Assembly: GCA_964609615.1 (NCBI GenBank) | Contig: CAZSRL010000003.1 | Location: 14,042-78,041 of the forward strand | Origin: CAZSRL01 sp964609615 | GTDB lineage: Bacteria; Bacillota_I; Bacilli_A; RF39; UBA660 | Length of the DNA stretch: 64,000 bases | Direction of reading: 5' to 3' | Part shown: positions 51,555-59,637 of the stretch, in pieces | Position numbering within the stretch: the stretch's first letter is position 1 | Layout of the letters: every line of letters starts with the position of its first letter | Made by a program: the position numbers and the translations under genes | The notes under the pieces: generated by a model | Database searches by the model: none | The model's input: the letters and a program-made list of their open reading frames with translations, nothing else | Told to the model about the DNA's origin: nothing

Positions 51555-52034
51555 TTAATACTTTTTACGTCTTCTTTTAAAATCTTCAATATATTCTGAA
51601 GCAAGAGCATCTTCTTCTTTTTGTTTACGAGCGTCTTCAAATTTTTGTTGAACTAAATCATATTCTTTAATTAATTTATTTGTATAATCATACATTGCTT
51701 TTTCATAACGCCTTACGCCTTCTTTGTTCATTCTTTTTAAATAATCTGCAACAACTTCTATCTTAATAGGTCGAGCTTCGCTGTAACATAATCCTCTATA
51801 AGTAGGAATTTCTCCATTTTTCTTTTGTTTAACATATGGGATATATCCATTAGTAATAACATCATACATTTTATTATTAAAAATTTCTCCAATTATTGGA
51901 ATAGGATCATACCTATATAATTTAATCCCTTGTCTTTCTATATAATGTGGAATTATATCACTAAAACGATTTACCTCATCACCAACAATATTTTTCTTTA
52001 TTTCCCCTAAAGTTAAATGATAAAATTTACTCAT
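51555..52034 (-). CDS. Hypothetical protein, first of a paralogous pair, 159 aa
   Basis: This is a paralogue of the protein at 51052: 'FYHLTLGEI', 'GEIFNNKMYDVITNGYIPYV', 'TYRGLCYSEARPI', 'YDYTNKLIKEYD'. It has an extra charged C-terminal helix (KFEDARKQKEEDA, then RRRKKY). No known domain is recognised and it has no membrane segment. It has its own consensus promoter (52080-52108) with a palindrome near the start point. Confidence 0.6.
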   Translation of the reverse strand: MSKFYHLTLGEIKKNIVGDEVNRFSDIIPHYIERQGIKLYRYDPIPIIGEIFNNKMYDVITNGYIPYVKQKKNGEIPTYRGLCYSEARPIKIEVVADYLKRMNKEGVRRYEKAMYDYTNKLIKEYDLVQQKFEDARKQKEEDALASEYIEDFKRRRKKY

Positions 52035-52065
52035 TTTTTCTCCCTTCTTTTTTTTCTGTATATTT

Positions 52066-52108
52066 ATGCAATTGCATTTATTTTATAACAATAATCTTTA
52101 AAAGTCAA
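52066..52108 (-). promoter_or_regulatory. Promoter plus 12-bp palindrome for the paralogue pair
   Basis: Minus strand TTGACT (52108-52103), 17 bases, TAAAAT (52085-52080). A perfect palindrome ATGCAATTGCAT (52066-52077) sits just downstream of the -10, about where transcription would start. Confidence 0.6.
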
Positions 52109-52126
52109 TATATATTATTTAAATTA

Positions 52127-52151
52127 AAAGAATAGGTAAAACCTATTCTTT
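52127..52151 (-). terminator. Hairpin at the end of the bacteriocin operon
   Basis: Perfect 11-bp stem AAAGAATAGGT/ACCTATTCTTT with a 3-base loop overlapping the stop of the 52150 gene. The T run after it is short. Confidence 0.65.
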
Positions 52152-52308
52152 AACAATATTTATTTGTTTTTATTCTTCTAATAGAAGAACCTAAAGCTTG
52201 TCCCACATTATAAACTACTTTTCCTAGTCTCGCTATTGAGTTAATAAATGTTCCACTTATTTTAGTTGCTCCTCCATAAATATTTAATAGTTCTTCTTGT
52301 TTTAACAT
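52150..52308 (-). CDS. Double-glycine-leader bacteriocin-like peptide (peptide B), 52 aa
   Basis: The ATG at 52308 has AAAGGAGA 4 bases upstream. The leader MLKQEELLNIYGG fits the double-glycine consensus (L..EL..I.GG). The predicted mature part is about 39 residues, cationic and amphipathic ('SGTFINSIARLGKVVYNVGQALGS'). It has a GxxxG motif (GQALG) and ends in KTNKYC. It follows peptide A by 13 bases and the C39 exporter in one operon. The peptide is not recognised as a known bacteriocin. Confidence 0.72.
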   Translation of the reverse strand: MLKQEELLNIYGGATKISGTFINSIARLGKVVYNVGQALGSSIRRIKTNKYC

Positions 52309-52321
52309 TGTTTCTCCTTTC

Positions 52322-52480
52322 TTATTTTTTCTTTTTCTTTAATGTTGCTTTACATTTTAATGGTCTTACGTATCCATCTACTACACCTATTAAGAAAAAT
52401 AACCCAGCAGTTATTAACCCAGCAGTCCCTATACTTATGCCACCACCATTAATTTGTTTTAATTCTTCTGTATTAATCAT
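52322..52480 (-). CDS. Double-glycine-leader bacteriocin-like peptide (peptide A), 52 aa
   Basis: Leader MINTEELKQINGG, then a hydrophobic, Gly-rich mature part ('GTAGLITAGLFFLIGVVDGYV', with GxxxG-type spacing) and a strongly basic tail ending in six lysines. AAAGGAGG lies 7 bases before the ATG at 52480; a nearer ATG at 52486 is only 1 base from it. The gene starts 14 bases after the exporter stop. The composition fits the hydrophobic partner of a class IIb two-peptide bacteriocin. Confidence 0.72.
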   Translation of the reverse strand: MINTEELKQINGGGISIGTAGLITAGLFFLIGVVDGYVRPLKCKATLKKKKK

Positions 52481-52493
52481 TTGCATTCCTCCT

Positions 52494-54545
52494 TTAAAAT
52501 TCAATTATGTTTTTAAACAAAGGAATTATTTTTTCATTGTGTGATATATAAATTATTGTTTTGTCTTTATAGTATTTTTTTAAATTATTAATTATTTGTT
52601 TTTCCGTTTCATAATCTACTTCACTTAATGCTTCATCAAGAACTAAATAATTAAAGTCTTTTGTTAATGCTCTTGATAAAATAATTCTTTGTTTTTCTCC
52701 ACCACTTAAATTAAATCCTCCTTCTTCTATATAAAAATTATCTCTTTCATATTTTTTATTTATTATTTCTTCTGTTAAAGTTATTTTTAATATTTTACTA
52801 TATTTTTTATCATTTATATTTTTTACAATATTTATATTATCTTTTATAGTTGATGTAAATAAATTTTCTTTTTGAGATACATACATTATAGAGTTATTTA
52901 ACACTTCTTTTTTTATATCTTTAATATTATATTCTCCTATATATATTTCTCCAAAATAATCGCTTAAATACCTTTTTAATAACTTTATAAATGTAGATTT
53001 ACCTTTACCACTTGATCCTTTTAATAAAGTAAGTGATTTATTTTTTATAAAAAATGATTTGTTATCAATAACATTAGTTATGTTTTCATATGAATATGTT
53101 AAATTTTTTACGTTAATAAATCCACTTATTTTTTTCTTAGTAAAATTAATGTTATCTTCTTTATATTTTAAAAGTTCGTTTATTCTATTATAACTACTAA
53201 CTGCGAAATTTACGTTTGGCATATATTCAATAATAGATTTAAGAGGTTCTAGATAAAAACTTACTAATGATGAAAATGTAATTAAACTACCAATAGTTAT
53301 TTCTCCTTTGAAAATCAAGCATGTTCCAATACTTAAAACGCTTATAAAACATATATCATCTATTATGTTTTTAAATAAACATTGTTTATTATATGATTTA
53401 AAAAAGTTATTATATTTTTCTAAAAAGACAAAATATTTATTTTCAAGTATTCTTGATATTTTATTAATTATATTTAAGTTTTTTATTGATTCATAATTTT
53501 CTATATTTTCTGTTAAATAGCTATTATACTCAGCATCTGTTTCTTGTAGAGATGTTATTTTTAATTTATATATTTTGTTATATATTAAACCTATTAATAT
53601 ATATAATATTGTAAATATTAATGTAATAATAAATAATGTTTTATTTATAAGTATTAATACAATTAAACTTATAAATATTAAAAATATATTTAATACTACA
53701 TTTATTAATACTTTACTAATAAGTTCTTTAACGTCTTCTAAGTCATTTATTCTACTTATTATATCTCCAGTTGGTTTTATTTTAAAAAAGTGGTATGGAA
53801 GTCTTAAAATATGGTTTACTGTATAGTTATTAATTGTACTACTTAATTTATAATTTATTTTTAAAAGTAAATTATCTTTAATATAATTAATAATGTTTTT
53901 AATAAAAGTTATAATGATAAATATAATACTTACATATAATAAATATTTAATACTTTTATAAACAATAATATAATCAATTATTATTTTAAAATAAAAGTTA
54001 TTTATTATAGTAAATAGTATAATTAATATTGATAAGATAAATATATAATGTAATTTTATAGATAAAACAGTATTAATAATTAAATTAAATAATTCTTTTT
54101 TTTCACTAAGAATAGGAATTTTTTTAATAGGATATAATATTAGAATCACTTCATTAAAAACCTCTTTAAATTCATTATATTTCATTTTAATCATACCTTT
54201 ATCAGGATCCATAATTGTTAGGTATAATTTATTTTTATTATTTTTATAAACTACTACATAATGATATAAATTATTTATTTTTAAATGAGCAATAACAGGA
54301 AATGTGTTATTGTTTTTTATAAATTCTTCAAAACTTTCTTTAGCACCATATCCATTAAATCCTATTTTTTTAGCACCTTCAATTAAATTATAAGCATTAG
54401 TTCCATTATAGTTTTCTTTTATTAAATATGATAATTCTTCTCTAGAAATATTACCTTTATAATATCTAATAATAGAAAGTAAACATGCACTAGCACATTC
54501 TTTAATACCATGTTGTTTAACTATACACTTTTTTATTTTTAACAC
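52494..54545 (-). CDS. Peptidase-containing ABC exporter (C39 family, bacteriocin processing and export)
   Basis: 683 residues. The N-terminal C39 peptidase (1-~130) has 'KQHGIKECASACLLSIIRYY' (Gln11, Cys17), 'HLKINNLYHYVVVYK' (His) and 'IMDPDKG' (Asp). TM domains span about 150-420. The nucleotide-binding domain has Walker A LKGSSGKGKST, signature LSGGEKQRI, Walker B 'LVLDEALSEVD' and the H-loop 'ISHNEK'. It cleaves double-glycine leaders and exports the mature peptide; two such precursors follow directly. Confidence 0.92.
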   Translation of the reverse strand: MLKIKKCIVKQHGIKECASACLLSIIRYYKGNISREELSYLIKENYNGTNAYNLIEGAKKIGFNGYGAKESFEEFIKNNNTFPVIAHLKINNLYHYVVVYKNNKNKLYLTIMDPDKGMIKMKYNEFKEVFNEVILILYPIKKIPILSEKKELFNLIINTVLSIKLHYIFILSILIILFTIINNFYFKIIIDYIIVYKSIKYLLYVSIIFIIITFIKNIINYIKDNLLLKINYKLSSTINNYTVNHILRLPYHFFKIKPTGDIISRINDLEDVKELISKVLINVVLNIFLIFISLIVLILINKTLFIITLIFTILYILIGLIYNKIYKLKITSLQETDAEYNSYLTENIENYESIKNLNIINKISRILENKYFVFLEKYNNFFKSYNKQCLFKNIIDDICFISVLSIGTCLIFKGEITIGSLITFSSLVSFYLEPLKSIIEYMPNVNFAVSSYNRINELLKYKEDNINFTKKKISGFINVKNLTYSYENITNVIDNKSFFIKNKSLTLLKGSSGKGKSTFIKLLKRYLSDYFGEIYIGEYNIKDIKKEVLNNSIMYVSQKENLFTSTIKDNINIVKNINDKKYSKILKITLTEEIINKKYERDNFYIEEGGFNLSGGEKQRIILSRALTKDFNYLVLDEALSEVDYETEKQIINNLKKYYKDKTIIYISHNEKIIPLFKNIIEF

Positions 54546-54591
54546 CTCCTAATTATTTATTATATTTTAATAAAAAAAACTCTCGTTTTTT

Positions 54592-54620
54592 ACAAAAAAA
54601 AACAGTATTTTTAATACTGA
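54592..54620 (-). terminator. Terminator after the transglutaminase-like gene
   Basis: CAGTATT/AATACTG stem with a 3-base loop, followed by a T9 run on the minus strand. Confidence 0.75.
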
Positions 54621-54645
54621 GTTTTATTTAATTTTTTTCCCTACC

Positions 54646-55299
54646 TTATTTAATTTTTCCTTCTTCTTTTATTTTTATATCTTCCATTTTTGTTTCTTTA
54701 TATTTTGGATCTTTATAATTATCTAGGTCAAAATAAGAAAATAATGAAGACATTATTACATTGTTTTCCAGTGTTGAACAAACACCTACAGAATGTCCGT
54801 TATATGATTTGTAAAATGTAAAATAATTATTTGGAATACTTGGATTTCTATAGTCATAGTCTTCATAAATTATTCCTTTAACAAAATCACAAAGTATCCA
54901 TTTATTATCTAAATATGTTTCTAAAAATACGTGTCCTCTTACATTTTTTTTATCTTCTCTATCATTTAATAAATCTTTGACCCAATCTATATTTGCGGTT
55001 TGAACATATATAGTTGGTATTTTATTCATTCTTAATATTGGTGTTATAAGTGTCTCTATATCACTACATCCCGTTACTGTTTTAGACTGCGCTATTTGTT
55101 CGCTTGTTCTTTTAAATTTTTCTTCGTTTTTATCTAGTACAAAATTTGTTTTTACATATTCAAATATTTTATAAAAATCTTCTTTTGATTCTATTTTTCC
55201 TATTTCTTTATACATTTGTTTTAAACAAGGACCTACTTCATTTTGATTGTGGTTGTTTAAAAAAAGTGAAATATCATAATCGTTAAATAATTTATTCAT
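54646..55299 (-). CDS. Transglutaminase-like (papain-like fold) protein, 217 aa
   Basis: A transglutaminase-core pattern is visible: 'KTVTGCSDIETLITPILRMNKIPTIYVQTAN' (Cys after G), 'VRGHVFLETYLDNKWILCDFVKG' (His in GHVFLE and Asp in CD), giving the Cys-His-Asp order. There is no signal peptide. It starts 4 bases after the ABC permease stop, so it is in that operon. Bacterial proteins of this type are usually peptidases or inactive relatives; the substrate is unknown. Confidence 0.7.
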   Translation of the reverse strand: MNKLFNDYDISLFLNNHNQNEVGPCLKQMYKEIGKIESKEDFYKIFEYVKTNFVLDKNEEKFKRTSEQIAQSKTVTGCSDIETLITPILRMNKIPTIYVQTANIDWVKDLLNDREDKKNVRGHVFLETYLDNKWILCDFVKGIIYEDYDYRNPSIPNNYFTFYKSYNGHSVGVCSTLENNVIMSSLFSYFDLDNYKDPKYKETKMEDIKIKEEGKIK

Positions 55300-55303
55300 T
55301 GTT

Positions 55304-56626
55304 TTACTCCTTTGTTTTTAATGCTTTAAACATTTTTTTCCATAAATGATTAGATGAATAGTTTAGTATTCCAACTTTATATATTCTTAAACCAAACCTA
55401 ACTAATAACCAATTTAATACCACTACTAGAAGCATTGAAATTATAACTTCTATTATACTCATTTGTCCTAATATTAAAAGCACAGGCGCTACAATAGCTG
55501 ATATTAGGGGTATAAATGCAGTTATTTTTATTAGTATACTACTATCATATACTGATGCGATTATAGCAAGATAATAACCTAACATTAATATAATCATAAG
55601 TGGTGTTTGTATTTGGGAAAAATCTTCTATACTTGTTGTAACACTTGCTAAAATACCTGCGATTAATGTATATGCTATAAAACTTAATATAAATAATATT
55701 ATAGTAAATGGTATAGCAACTAATATATCATGAAATACAGGACTATTCATAAATGTATTTAACATGTCTGAAGTGTTTACTCCAAAACTATCTATAAAGC
55801 TTTCTTTTGTAGTAAATATTCTTGATATAATACCTATTAGGCCATAAAAACCTAAAAGTATTGCTTGTATTATTACAAATAAGTTAACTGATATCATTTT
55901 TGATGCAAAATGTATTTTTGGTGATACACTTGAAATTATAATTTCCATCGTTCTACTTGATTTTTCATCATTTATTTCAGCACCTATCATTTGTACTACA
56001 AGTATTATAAGAAAGAAAAATGGAATTATAAATATAGGTATTAAAAATCCACTTATAGTATCCATAAGTTCTGAATTTTCATCTACATCTTTACTTAAAT
56101 AAGTTCTTTCAACATTTATTTTTTTATAAACATAATTTAGTTCTGATTTATCTATATTACTATTTTCAAGAGCTATATTTGATTTTAAATTATTAAGTGT
56201 ATTTATTATATTTTGATATAAAAATGTATCTATTGTGTCATAAGAAATAATTTTTGAATTAATAATATTTTCTTTATCTTTATTTATTTCTACTATAATA
56301 TTTTTTGATTTATCTTTTTTCATTTTTTTAGATAAATCTTTTGTTGTTTTATTACTATTAACTAAATCTATTTTTGATTGTTCTAATACAATTTTATTTG
56401 TTTCATCAAAATTAGTTTCAAAACTCTTATATGTTTCTTTTGTGTTATCTACAACATATATTTTAGTTGGGTCTAGGAAGTCTCCTCCAAAATATTTTAT
56501 AACATTATCTATATTACAAAGAAGTGGTATACAAATAATAAGTATAATATTAACTACTTTAAACCATTTACTAGTTAATTTTTTCTTTAAATTACTTTTA
56601 GTTAAAAAAGATAGTTTCTTATTCAT
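55304..56626 (-). CDS. ABC-2 type transporter permease (NatB-like)
   Basis: About 440 residues: one N-terminal TM, a large extracytoplasmic domain (~45-190), then five C-terminal TM segments with 'EINDEKSSRTMEIIISSVSP', the NatB/ABC-2 signature. It pairs with the ATPase at 56619 (overlap of 8 bases). The ATG at 56626 has GGTGA 5 bases upstream. It may export sodium, a peptide or a toxic compound. Confidence 0.87.
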   Translation of the reverse strand: MNKKLSFLTKSNLKKKLTSKWFKVVNIILIICIPLLCNIDNVIKYFGGDFLDPTKIYVVDNTKETYKSFETNFDETNKIVLEQSKIDLVNSNKTTKDLSKKMKKDKSKNIIVEINKDKENIINSKIISYDTIDTFLYQNIINTLNNLKSNIALENSNIDKSELNYVYKKINVERTYLSKDVDENSELMDTISGFLIPIFIIPFFFLIILVVQMIGAEINDEKSSRTMEIIISSVSPKIHFASKMISVNLFVIIQAILLGFYGLIGIISRIFTTKESFIDSFGVNTSDMLNTFMNSPVFHDILVAIPFTIILFILSFIAYTLIAGILASVTTSIEDFSQIQTPLMIILMLGYYLAIIASVYDSSILIKITAFIPLISAIVAPVLLILGQMSIIEVIISMLLVVVLNWLLVRFGLRIYKVGILNYSSNHLWKKMFKALKTKE

Positions 56627-57515
56627 ATACTTCACCTACTTTTTCAATAAATATTTCTTCAAGAGACGCTTCTTCTACTACAAACTTTTCTATATTTTTA
56701 CATTTAGAAATACTTTTAAATACATCTTTTACTACTGATTCATCTTTTATTTTAATAGTATATTCTTCTTTATTTTTATCTATATTTAAAACACCTTTAA
56801 TTTTTAATATATTTTCTTTATCTATATCTCCTATTATTTTAATATTTTTCTTTCTATATTCTTTTTTAATCTCAGAAATATTTCCTTTTAAAACTGTTTT
56901 TCCTTTAACAAGTACAACTAGTTTTTCACAAAAATATTCTACATGATCCATTCTATGTGTTGAAAAGATTATTGTAGTACCACTATTTTTTAATTCTAAT
57001 ATTACTTGTCTAAATAAATCCACATTTATTGGATCTAATCCACTAAATGGTTCATCTAATATTAATAATTTAGGATCGTTTAATATAGATAAAATAAATT
57101 GTATTTTTTGTTGATTACCTTTTGATAATTCTTTTATTTTTTTGTTTTTATATTCTGGGATTTTAAACTTAGATAATAATTCATCTAATTTAGTTTCAAT
57201 TTGATTTTTGTTCATTCCTTTTAAATGACCATAAAGATCAGCCATCTCTAAAACAGTGTTTTTTGTAAGTAAGCTTCTTTCTTCTGTTAAAAAACCTATT
57301 TTATCAGTGACGTTATAATCTATTAATTTATCATTAAATGTAACACTACCTCTATCTTTATCAAGTAGTGACATAATAATTCTAAATGTAGTTGTTTTAC
57401 CTGCTCCATTAACTCCTAATAGACCAAATATTTCTCCATCATTTACTTCAAATGAAAGATTATCAACCGCTAATAGTTTATCATAATATTTAGTTACGTT
57501 TTTTACTTTTAACAT
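56619..57515 (-). CDS. ABC transporter ATP-binding protein (NatA-like)
   Basis: 298 residues: Walker A GVNGAGKTTTFR, Q-loop 'IGFLTEERSL', signature LSKGNQQKI, Walker B 'LLILDEPFSGLDP', H-loop 'STHRMDHVE', with a C-terminal ~80-residue extension usual in NatA/CcmA-type ATPases. It has an AGGAGG site and a TGTTATACT extended -10 upstream. Confidence 0.93.
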   Translation of the reverse strand: MLKVKNVTKYYDKLLAVDNLSFEVNDGEIFGLLGVNGAGKTTTFRIIMSLLDKDRGSVTFNDKLIDYNVTDKIGFLTEERSLLTKNTVLEMADLYGHLKGMNKNQIETKLDELLSKFKIPEYKNKKIKELSKGNQQKIQFILSILNDPKLLILDEPFSGLDPINVDLFRQVILELKNSGTTIIFSTHRMDHVEYFCEKLVVLVKGKTVLKGNISEIKKEYRKKNIKIIGDIDKENILKIKGVLNIDKNKEEYTIKIKDESVVKDVFKSISKCKNIEKFVVEEASLEEIFIEKVGEVYE

Positions 57516-57541
57516 ATTTTATCCTCCTTAAAAAAGTATAA

Positions 57542-57573
57542 CATAAAATAAATAGATATTATACTATCTATTT
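57542..57573 (-). terminator. Terminator after pdp
   Basis: AAATAGATA/TATCTATTT stem at the 3' end of pdp, followed by ATTTTAT on the minus strand. Confidence 0.6.
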
Positions 57574-58845
57574 TATTACTTTTAATATAGTTCTTTTTGT
57601 TTTAGGTATTCTATTATCAATTATAAATGATTCTAAAAACTCTTTTTTCATATCTTTTGGTATTTTATTATAATAAATAGTTCCTAATATATCATTTTCT
57701 TTTACTTTATCACCTATTGTTTTATTTAATACAACACCTACATTATAATCAATAGCGTCTTCTTTTTTCTTTCTTCCTCCACCTAAGTTTTTAACAAGGT
57801 TTCCTACTCTATAAGCATCTATTTCTTTTATATAACCATCTTTCTTAGATAATATTTCTACTTTTTTTGATTTAATAACAAATTTTTCTAAGTCTCCACC
57901 TTGAGCCTTTATCCATTTATAAAAAGTTTCTTTTGCTTTATTATTATTTAATACAAGTTCTACTTCTTCTTTTGCTTTTGTAAGAGAAATCATTTTTCCA
58001 TAACTTACCATATATGACGCGATTGTTAAAACAACTTTTTCTAAAGCTTCATCTCTATAACCATCAAAAAATTTTATTACTTCTTCTATTTCTAAAGCAT
58101 TACCAATATTTCTTCCTAGTGGTTCATTCATATTTGTAAGAACACATATAAGTTTTTTATTATAGCAATTTGCGATTCTAATCATTAATTTTGATAATTT
58201 AGTAGCACTTTTTATATCTTTCATAAAAGCACCTTTACCAACTTTCATATCTATTACAATAACATCAGAAGAGCTAGCAATCTTTTTAGACATAATGGAT
58301 GATGCGATTAATGATTCATTTAATGCAGTGCCTGATATATCTCTAAGAGCATATATTTTTTTATCAGCTGGGACAATATTATCACTTTGTGAAATTATAC
58401 AAACACCTACTTTATTTAATATTTTAATAAACTCTTTATTAGATAAATTTACATTATACCCAGGTATACTTTCTAACTTATCTATAGTACCTCCTGTTAT
58501 TCCTAAACCTTTACCACTCATTTTAGGCATAGCAAGTGATAAAGACGCTACTATTGGTCCTACTATTAAAGATACTTTATCCCCTATACCACCAGTTGAA
58601 TGTTTATCTACTGTATTTTTTTCTACACCAGAAAGATCAATTGTATTACCAGTTTTTATCATCACATCTGTTAAATCAAGTGTCTCTCTAAATGATAATT
58701 TATTTTTACATACAAGTTTTAAAAATTCTATCATATCACTATCTTTTATTTTATTATTGGTGTAATCAAAAACTATTTTTTTTATCTCACTATATGATAA
58801 AGTCTCTTTATATTTCATTTTCTTTATAATATCACTATATTCCAT
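57568..58845 (-). CDS. pdp: Pyrimidine-nucleoside phosphorylase
   Basis: 425 residues with 'TVDKHSTGGIGDKVSL' (phosphate-binding), 'PKMSGKGLGITGGTIDKLESIPG' and 'KIYALRDISGTA...SSIMSKKIA', the thymidine/pyrimidine phosphorylase family signatures. Mixed substrate use (Pdp) is usual for Firmicutes. It acts with cdd (47015) in pyrimidine salvage. Confidence 0.94.
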   Translation of the reverse strand: MEYSDIIKKMKYKETLSYSEIKKIVFDYTNNKIKDSDMIEFLKLVCKNKLSFRETLDLTDVMIKTGNTIDLSGVEKNTVDKHSTGGIGDKVSLIVGPIVASLSLAMPKMSGKGLGITGGTIDKLESIPGYNVNLSNKEFIKILNKVGVCIISQSDNIVPADKKIYALRDISGTALNESLIASSIMSKKIASSSDVIVIDMKVGKGAFMKDIKSATKLSKLMIRIANCYNKKLICVLTNMNEPLGRNIGNALEIEEVIKFFDGYRDEALEKVVLTIASYMVSYGKMISLTKAKEEVELVLNNNKAKETFYKWIKAQGGDLEKFVIKSKKVEILSKKDGYIKEIDAYRVGNLVKNLGGGRKKKEDAIDYNVGVVLNKTIGDKVKENDILGTIYYNKIPKDMKKEFLESFIIDNRIPKTKRTILKVIK

Positions 58846-58875
58846 ATGCCCTCCAATTATAATTATAAAGTAATT

Positions 58876-58905
58876 AAAAAAAAAATCTAGTCTTTAGACT
58901 AAATT
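58876..58905 (-). terminator. Terminator after the 58905 HTH gene
   Basis: TAGTCT/AGACTA stem with a 2-base loop, followed by T9 on the minus strand. Confidence 0.7.
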
Positions 58906-59258
58906 TAACCAATTTTCTTTTTTAATAATTCAACTCCACGAAGTGGCTCTTCTAATAAAACGGAATAAACATATTTATCCGCTCTTAATTCTTCAATAAA
59001 TTCTACTTCTTCTTCTGTCATAATATATGTTTTTCTTTTATCATTTTTTACCGTCGTAAAAATATCAGTTCCTATTAAATAATCAGAACTAACACCAAAG
59101 TATTCTGTTAAATCAAGTAAACTCATTAATGTAGGTGTCCTAGTTTCTTTTTCATAGCAACATATAGATGCTTTTGTAACACCTAAAATGTTTCCTAGTT
59201 CTTCTTGTGTAAGACCTCTATTGATTCTTAGTTTTTTTAATCTATCTCCTTTAAGCAT
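58905..59258 (-). CDS. XRE-family HTH regulator, 117 aa
   Basis: The helix-turn-helix lies at residues ~4-60 ('LRINRGLTQEELGNILGVTKASICCYEKETRTPTL'), ending with 'YFGVSSDYLIGTD'. A ~50-residue C-terminal part ('MTEEEVEFIEELRADKYVYSVLLEEPLRGVELLKKKI') follows. The start at ATG 59258 follows AGGTAGTG; a TTG upstream is less likely. It is divergent from another XRE gene. Confidence 0.85.
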   Translation of the reverse strand: MLKGDRLKKLRINRGLTQEELGNILGVTKASICCYEKETRTPTLMSLLDLTEYFGVSSDYLIGTDIFTTVKNDKRKTYIMTEEEVEFIEELRADKYVYSVLLEEPLRGVELLKKKIG

Positions 59259-59338
59259 ATTATCACTACCTAACAAGTAAATTATAAACTAAATAAACCA
59301 TACATTTTTAAAAGTTAATTCATAGTTAATAATTAGGG

Positions 59339-59367
59339 TTGAATTATTTAAAAATATAATATATAAT
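59339..59367 (+). promoter_or_regulatory. SigA-type promoter of the 59410 HTH gene
   Basis: TTGAAT (59339-59344), 17 bases, TATAAT (59362-59367). The 150-base divergent region between the two HTH genes shows nothing else clear. Confidence 0.6.
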
Positions 59368-59409
59368 AAAAATATACTAATAAAATATAAAGAAAAGGAG
59401 TTATTGATT

Positions 59410-59628
59410 ATGAATTTTAATATGAATTATAAACTTAGAGAAACAAGATTATCATCAGGCTTAACTATACTTTATATGTCTGAACAACTTGGCATAAGTA
59501 AAACATTTTACTGGCAAATAGAAAACGGTAAAAGAACTTTAACATATAGAATGGCATATAAAATATCTAAAGTACTTAAAACAAAACCAGATGCTTTATT
59601 TTACGACGATTTTAAAAACTGCAATTAA
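59410..59628 (+). CDS. Small XRE-family HTH protein, 72 aa
   Basis: It is a single HTH domain: 'YKLRETRLSSGLTILYMSEQLGISKTFYWQIENGKRTLTYRMAYKISKVLKTKPDALFYDDF', the typical HTH_3 layout ending in 'kPd.LF'. ATG 59410 follows AAAGGAG; an in-frame TTG at 59404 is an alternative. It converges with ssb, sharing a terminator. Confidence 0.85.
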   Translation: MNFNMNYKLRETRLSSGLTILYMSEQLGISKTFYWQIENGKRTLTYRMAYKISKVLKTKPDALFYDDFKNCN

Positions 59629-59637
59629 GCAGTTTTT
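59614..59637. terminator. Bidirectional terminator, HTH gene and ssb
   Basis: Perfect 9-bp stem AAAAACTGC/GCAGTTTTT with a 6-base loop; both coding ends lie in it. Confidence 0.85.

Noticed and set aside
52266..52544. Plus-strand hydrophobic open frame across the bacteriocin region
   Set aside because: It is antisense to both double-glycine peptides and lacks a ribosome site; its hydrophobicity is a by-product of the AT-rich complement.
58295..58765. Plus-strand open frame of 156 codons inside pdp
   Set aside because: It lies antisense to the highly conserved phosphorylase core and has no recognisable features of its own.
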